Below the pieces are notes generated by a model. The model saw nothing but the letters and a program-made list of their open reading frames with translations. It was not told the DNA's origin and made no database searches. A DNA stretch of 32,643 bases from Mycoplasmataceae bacterium (GTDB taxonomy: Bacteria > Bacillota_I > Bacilli_A > Mycoplasmatales > Mycoplasmoidaceae), in the NCBI GenBank assembly GCA_031260145.1, contig JAIRKL010000013.1, forward strand, positions 1 to 32,643. Reading direction: 5' to 3'. The position numbers and the translations under genes were made by a program. Shown one piece after another: positions 29,483-32,643 of the stretch; position 1 is the stretch's first letter; the number at the start of each line of letters is the position of its first letter.

Positions 29483-29875
29483 CTAAATTGTCGCCGTCGT
29501 TGCTTTTGTTGATTCAACATAAGCTTGTGTTAAACTATGTTTTGAAACTTTTAAAACATGTCTTTTTACAAAATAATAAGCAAAAATAATAACCATAGAA
29601 ATTAAAGAGGTTATAAAACTAAAAACACCTAATAATAATACACTTAAACCTATAGCATGTTCAATTTGTAATTGTTCTGCTGCAACAGATGCATTATCAT
29701 GAGTTAAAAGCATAATGCCAACAGAAATAAGAACAATATCAATTAAAACTATTTTAAAAAGTAGTAAATACATACGTTTACGATATTTAAGATATAAAGA
29801 CATATTTACAGGATGAAATTCATCTTTGTAATTTTCTTCAGCTTTATTTTTTAATCACTCATTAAACTTTGCCAT
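29483..29875 (-). CDS. Small two-helix membrane protein, unknown function
   Basis: 130 residues from ATG 29875 (MAKFNEWLKNKAEENYKDEF); the TGA for Trp-7 hides this start under the standard code. A charged N-terminus of about 37 residues, a helix LLLFKIVLIDIVLISVGIMLL, a polar loop (THDNASVAAEQLQIEH), a helix GLSVLLLGVFSFITSLISMVIIFAYYF, then a basic, Ser/Thr-rich tail. No family recognised. A minus-strand TATAAT (29884-29889) ends 9 bases before the ATG, so the mRNA has almost no leader. thrS follows 77 bases downstream with its own -10. Confidence 0.75.
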
Positions 29876-29945
29876 ACATGTATATTATAACATTTTTGAT
29901 TTTTTAGAGAAAATTAATGAAAAATTAAAGTTTTTCCCTGTGAGA

Positions 29946-30977
29946 TTATGAATATTTTTGTTCTATTTTAACACAACAACCAATACCCTTTAAAGAAAAA
30001 TTTGCAAAATTATTATCATAAATATTAAGCATTTGCATTTGAATTTCTTCAAAAGATGAGAAAACTTGTTTATTAGTGAAACTTCTTGAAATTATGGTTT
30101 TAAAATCTTTTTTTCCAGTTAGTGTTATCGTTCTAGCATTGATTTTTTTTGTTTGTAAAAAATCTCAAATCTTTAAAATATGTTTTTTAATTATTCAAAA
30201 AATATCATCATAATTATTAATTGGTTTATTAAAAGTTTGAAAAATTGAGAATGATTTTTGAATATTTTTTGATTTATTTACTTTATCATCTCCACCCCCA
30301 TTAGCATTCAAGTGAAGATTAAAAGCATTAATTCCAATAACTTTTATAAGTTCATTAATATTAAAAAAAGCTAAATCTTTGATTGTATCGATTCCACTTT
30401 TTTTTAATAAAGAAGAAGTGCTTTTTCCTATCATATGCATTTTTTCTATTGGCAAAGTTCAAAGTTTTAAGATTTTATCTCTTTCAAACATTTCAGTGAT
30501 ACCCATTGGTTTTTTAGAATTGCTTCCCATTTTAGCCATGAACTTATTATTTCCTATCCCAATAGAACATGGTAAACTGAGTTTTGAAAAAATCAAGTTT
30601 TGAATTTGAATTGCAATTTGCATTGGTGTTTTATTTTTCGAAAGTCTAGTGATATCCATGTAACATTCATCAATACTTGCAATTTCAATTTCATTAGTAA
30701 AATTTTCTTTTAATAATAAAATGAATTTTTCTTGATATTCTTGGTAAAGTTCATGATTCGGTTCAATTAATACTGCATTTTGACATTTTTTTATCGCTTC
30801 AAACATTGGCATCGATGCTTTTACTCCGTATTTCCTTGCTTCATAATTTGCAGAACAAACGACTCCTTTATTATTTTTCCCTCCAACAATTACTGGGAGT
30901 TTTTTTAATTTTGGATTAATAATTGTTTCTACCGATGGAAAAAAACAATTCATATCAATATGTAAAATAATTTTCAT
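29946..30977 (-). CDS. dinB: Y-family DNA polymerase IV (DinB)
   Basis: 343 residues with TGA-Trp codons. Palm-domain catalytic acids: D8 in LHIDMNCFFPSVE and D103-E104 in IASIDECYMDITR. The fingers region has YEARKYGVKASMP, followed by SIGIGNNKFMAKMGSNSKKPMG and a helix-hairpin-helix thumb (KMHMIGKSTSSLLKKSGIDTIKDLA). The C-terminal little-finger domain is short but present, and no beta-clamp motif is obvious at the end (CCVKIEQKYS). It copies past damaged bases with low fidelity. ATG 30977 comes two bases after the stop of the adenylate-forming enzyme, so translation is probably coupled. Confidence 0.94.
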
Positions 30978-30979
30978 AT

Positions 30980-32209
30980 TTAATTTTCATTAACCCTTTT
31001 AAGAGAAAAATTATTTTCCATGATTGGTTTTTTTCTTCCTAAATATTTAAAATTTCCATTAGAAAGTTCTTTGAAAAAATCTACTTCAGTATCATTATTA
31101 TCAGGATTATAATAGGTTCATTGAAAAGTTCCTTCCTTTGAAAGTTTTGGTTTGCCATAAGGGAAATAATTAAATTCTCCCAAATGTTCAAAATTGTTTC
31201 TTTCAACAATGTTAAAAAAGAAATAAGTACATTCTGTGGATGCAAAATATTCTACAAAAGTATTTTTTCTATCATTGAAAATGATTTTTTTCATATATTC
31301 TTTAAATTCTTGGTTCACTCCTCTATAACTGAAAAAAGTAGTGTTTTTAAAATTTGTAATATCTAAATTTTGAGTTATAAATGGAGTTGAACTAATTGAA
31401 TTTATTTTATATTTATTAATATATGTTTCTAAGAATTCCTTATCTTTTATGGTTTCATCAATATTAGTAAAAAAATGAAAGCTACATTTATTTTTAAAAA
31501 TAAAAAATTCTGCTTGAAAAAAGTCTCTTAAGCATAAACAATATTTCTTTTCTAAAAAGCACCTATTTTCTTTTTTTTGTTTTAAAAGTGGTTGAATTAC
31601 TTTTATATACAATTCTTGTAAGTTATGGTAGGTTATATGGAAACTTCCAGTAGTTCCTCCTGAGCGAAGTCCTCATAAAGCAAAATTATTGCTAAACTGC
31701 TTTAAAAACTTAAAAATTTCATTTATTTTTTTTAATGGCTGTAGAGTTTTGAAGAAAAATTCCGGAATATAGTCATATTTAAATTTATTAGAATAACTAT
31801 TTCTATCTAAAAGAATTTCAATCCCTTTTTTTTTGATTTCTTCAATATATTCTTGAATAACTTTTTCCTCTTTTGAATTAGGAAAATGAATATCAACAAA
31901 TTTTTTACAAACTATTGAAAAAATGAAAAAATAAATCATATTTTGATATCCTAGATTGTAGGCAGTTGGGATACCAATAAGTTTATTTTGAAGGTTATTT
32001 TTTTCAATATAAACTATTCCATTGTACACATCATTTAAAAATTCTTTAAAACTTATTGGTTTACCATCGATAAATGCAATTGGTTTTTTTTGAAAACGAT
32101 GCTTATATAATCACTTCAAAACTTCAGATTCAATTTTCATTGATTCAATTATATTTTTGAAAATTTCAAAATATAGATTAGACCTAAAATATAGGAATGA
32201 ACACATCAT
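30980..32209 (-). CDS. Divergent adenylate-forming (AMP-binding) enzyme
   Basis: 409 residues if it starts at ATG 32209; ATG 32140 (MKIESEVLKW) is possible. Two TGA-Trp codons, one just before the key motif. LRSGGTTGSFHITYHN (181-196) matches the ATP-binding loop of the ANL superfamily (SGTTGxPK...HxN), and YFASTE (321-326) matches the later adenylate motif (YGxTE). GKPKLSKEGTFQW and FKYLGRKKPIMENN fit the core end and hinge. The mobile C-terminal domain needed by most ANL enzymes for the second half-reaction is missing. Possible relatives are acyl-protein synthetases (LuxE-like) or phenylacetate-CoA-ligase-like proteins. It would activate a carboxylic acid as an acyl-AMP; the substrate is unknown. 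It is upstream of dinB in an operon. Confidence 0.6.
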
Positions 32210-32254
32210 TTTTATGAATTATCTATATTTAATACACTAGAAAATTTGATAAAT

Positions 32255-32617
32255 TTATTCTGTTTTTAAGTTATTTAAAATAATAACAGTATCGAGTTTA
32301 TTTTCTAATCTATCTAATTTTTCCCCTTGGGATTTTTGGTTTTCTTTTATTTCCTTAATTTCTTCCCCTTGGGCCTTTTGAACTAATTCAATATTAGCGA
32401 TTCTTTTATCCATATCATCAATCTTCATATTTATTTTTCCTAATTCCACATTTATTAATTTAATTGATTTTAATATTTCCTCAATAATAGTAGGTTCTGA
32501 TGGTGGCAGAGGCGGTGTTGACTCGGAATAAATAAATTGTGTTGTATAAAAATCCAAACCAACATTAGTTTTTCCATCTGAACATCCATCAACATGGAAA
32601 TTAATTTTCTTACCCAT
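32255..32617 (-). CDS. Coiled-coil protein, unknown function
   Basis: 120 residues. A short N-terminal part (MGKKINFHVDGCSDGKTNVG) with a proline-rich linker (STPPLPPSEPT) leads to a coiled coil from about residue 45 to 118 with heptads such as IDDMDKRIANIELVQKAQ and an internal repeat (AQGEEIKEIKENQK / SQGEKLDRLENK). It recalls the UPF0134/DUF16 coiled-coil proteins of Mycoplasma pneumoniae, but only in style. There is no signal peptide or membrane helix. The gene precedes the AMP-binding enzyme by 45 bases on the same strand; its promoter lies at or beyond the right edge. Confidence 0.7.
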   Translation of the reverse strand: MGKKINFHVDGCSDGKTNVGLDFYTTQFIYSESTPPLPPSEPTIIEEILKSIKLINVELGKINMKIDDMDKRIANIELVQKAQGEEIKEIKENQKSQGEKLDRLENKLDTVIILNNLKTE

Positions 32618-32643
32618 CTTTTTAATTATAGACTCGAGTTTTT

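Overview
The window comes from a very AT-rich, wall-less bacterium of the class Mollicutes (Mycoplasma-like). UGA is read as tryptophan throughout: most long genes are open only if in-frame TGA is a sense codon, and these codons fall where the families have Trp. Other mollicute traits are lipobox surface proteins, very short or absent mRNA leaders, and TATAAT -10 boxes with little -35 signal. I cannot name the species. A lineage near Mycoplasma or Hepatoplasma would fit, but that is only a guess.

Layout. (1) 1-2869: a type II-A-like CRISPR-Cas locus. The 3' end of cas9 (+) faces a compact cas1-cas2-csn2 adaptation operon (-). Between them is a strong candidate for a CRISPR RNA with its own promoter and terminator. 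It looks like a natural single-guide RNA: a 36-nt repeat-like block, a 30-nt guide-like stretch, and then repeat and anti-repeat joined in one hairpin followed by tracrRNA-like stem-loops. No ordinary repeat-spacer array lies in the window. (2) 2917-4550: a lipoprotein gene, a decayed alanine racemase gene (fitting for a cell without peptidoglycan), and the genes for tRNA-Glu and tRNA-Val. (3) 4613-9659: oppB-C-D-F, an oligopeptide ABC importer without an adjacent oppA; both ATPases carry insertions. (4) 9713-16275: der, a CDF-like membrane protein, a YwaF-type membrane protein, recA, tuf and glyS. (5) 16307-21369: pgsA, an SDR oxidoreductase and a short uvrC (+) converge on pepT-mutM (-). (6) 21482-27373: leuS, a second lipoprotein, and a BspA-like leucine-rich-repeat surface protein. 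(7) 27453-32617: thrS, a small membrane protein, a divergent adenylate-forming enzyme coupled to dinB, and a coiled-coil protein, all on the minus strand.

Most genes are core housekeeping: translation, DNA repair, peptide uptake with peptidase T, and phospholipid synthesis. The accessory parts are the CRISPR locus, the two lipoproteins, the LRR protein and the AMP-binding enzyme/coiled-coil region. The most novel feature is the candidate natural single-guide RNA at about 725-956.
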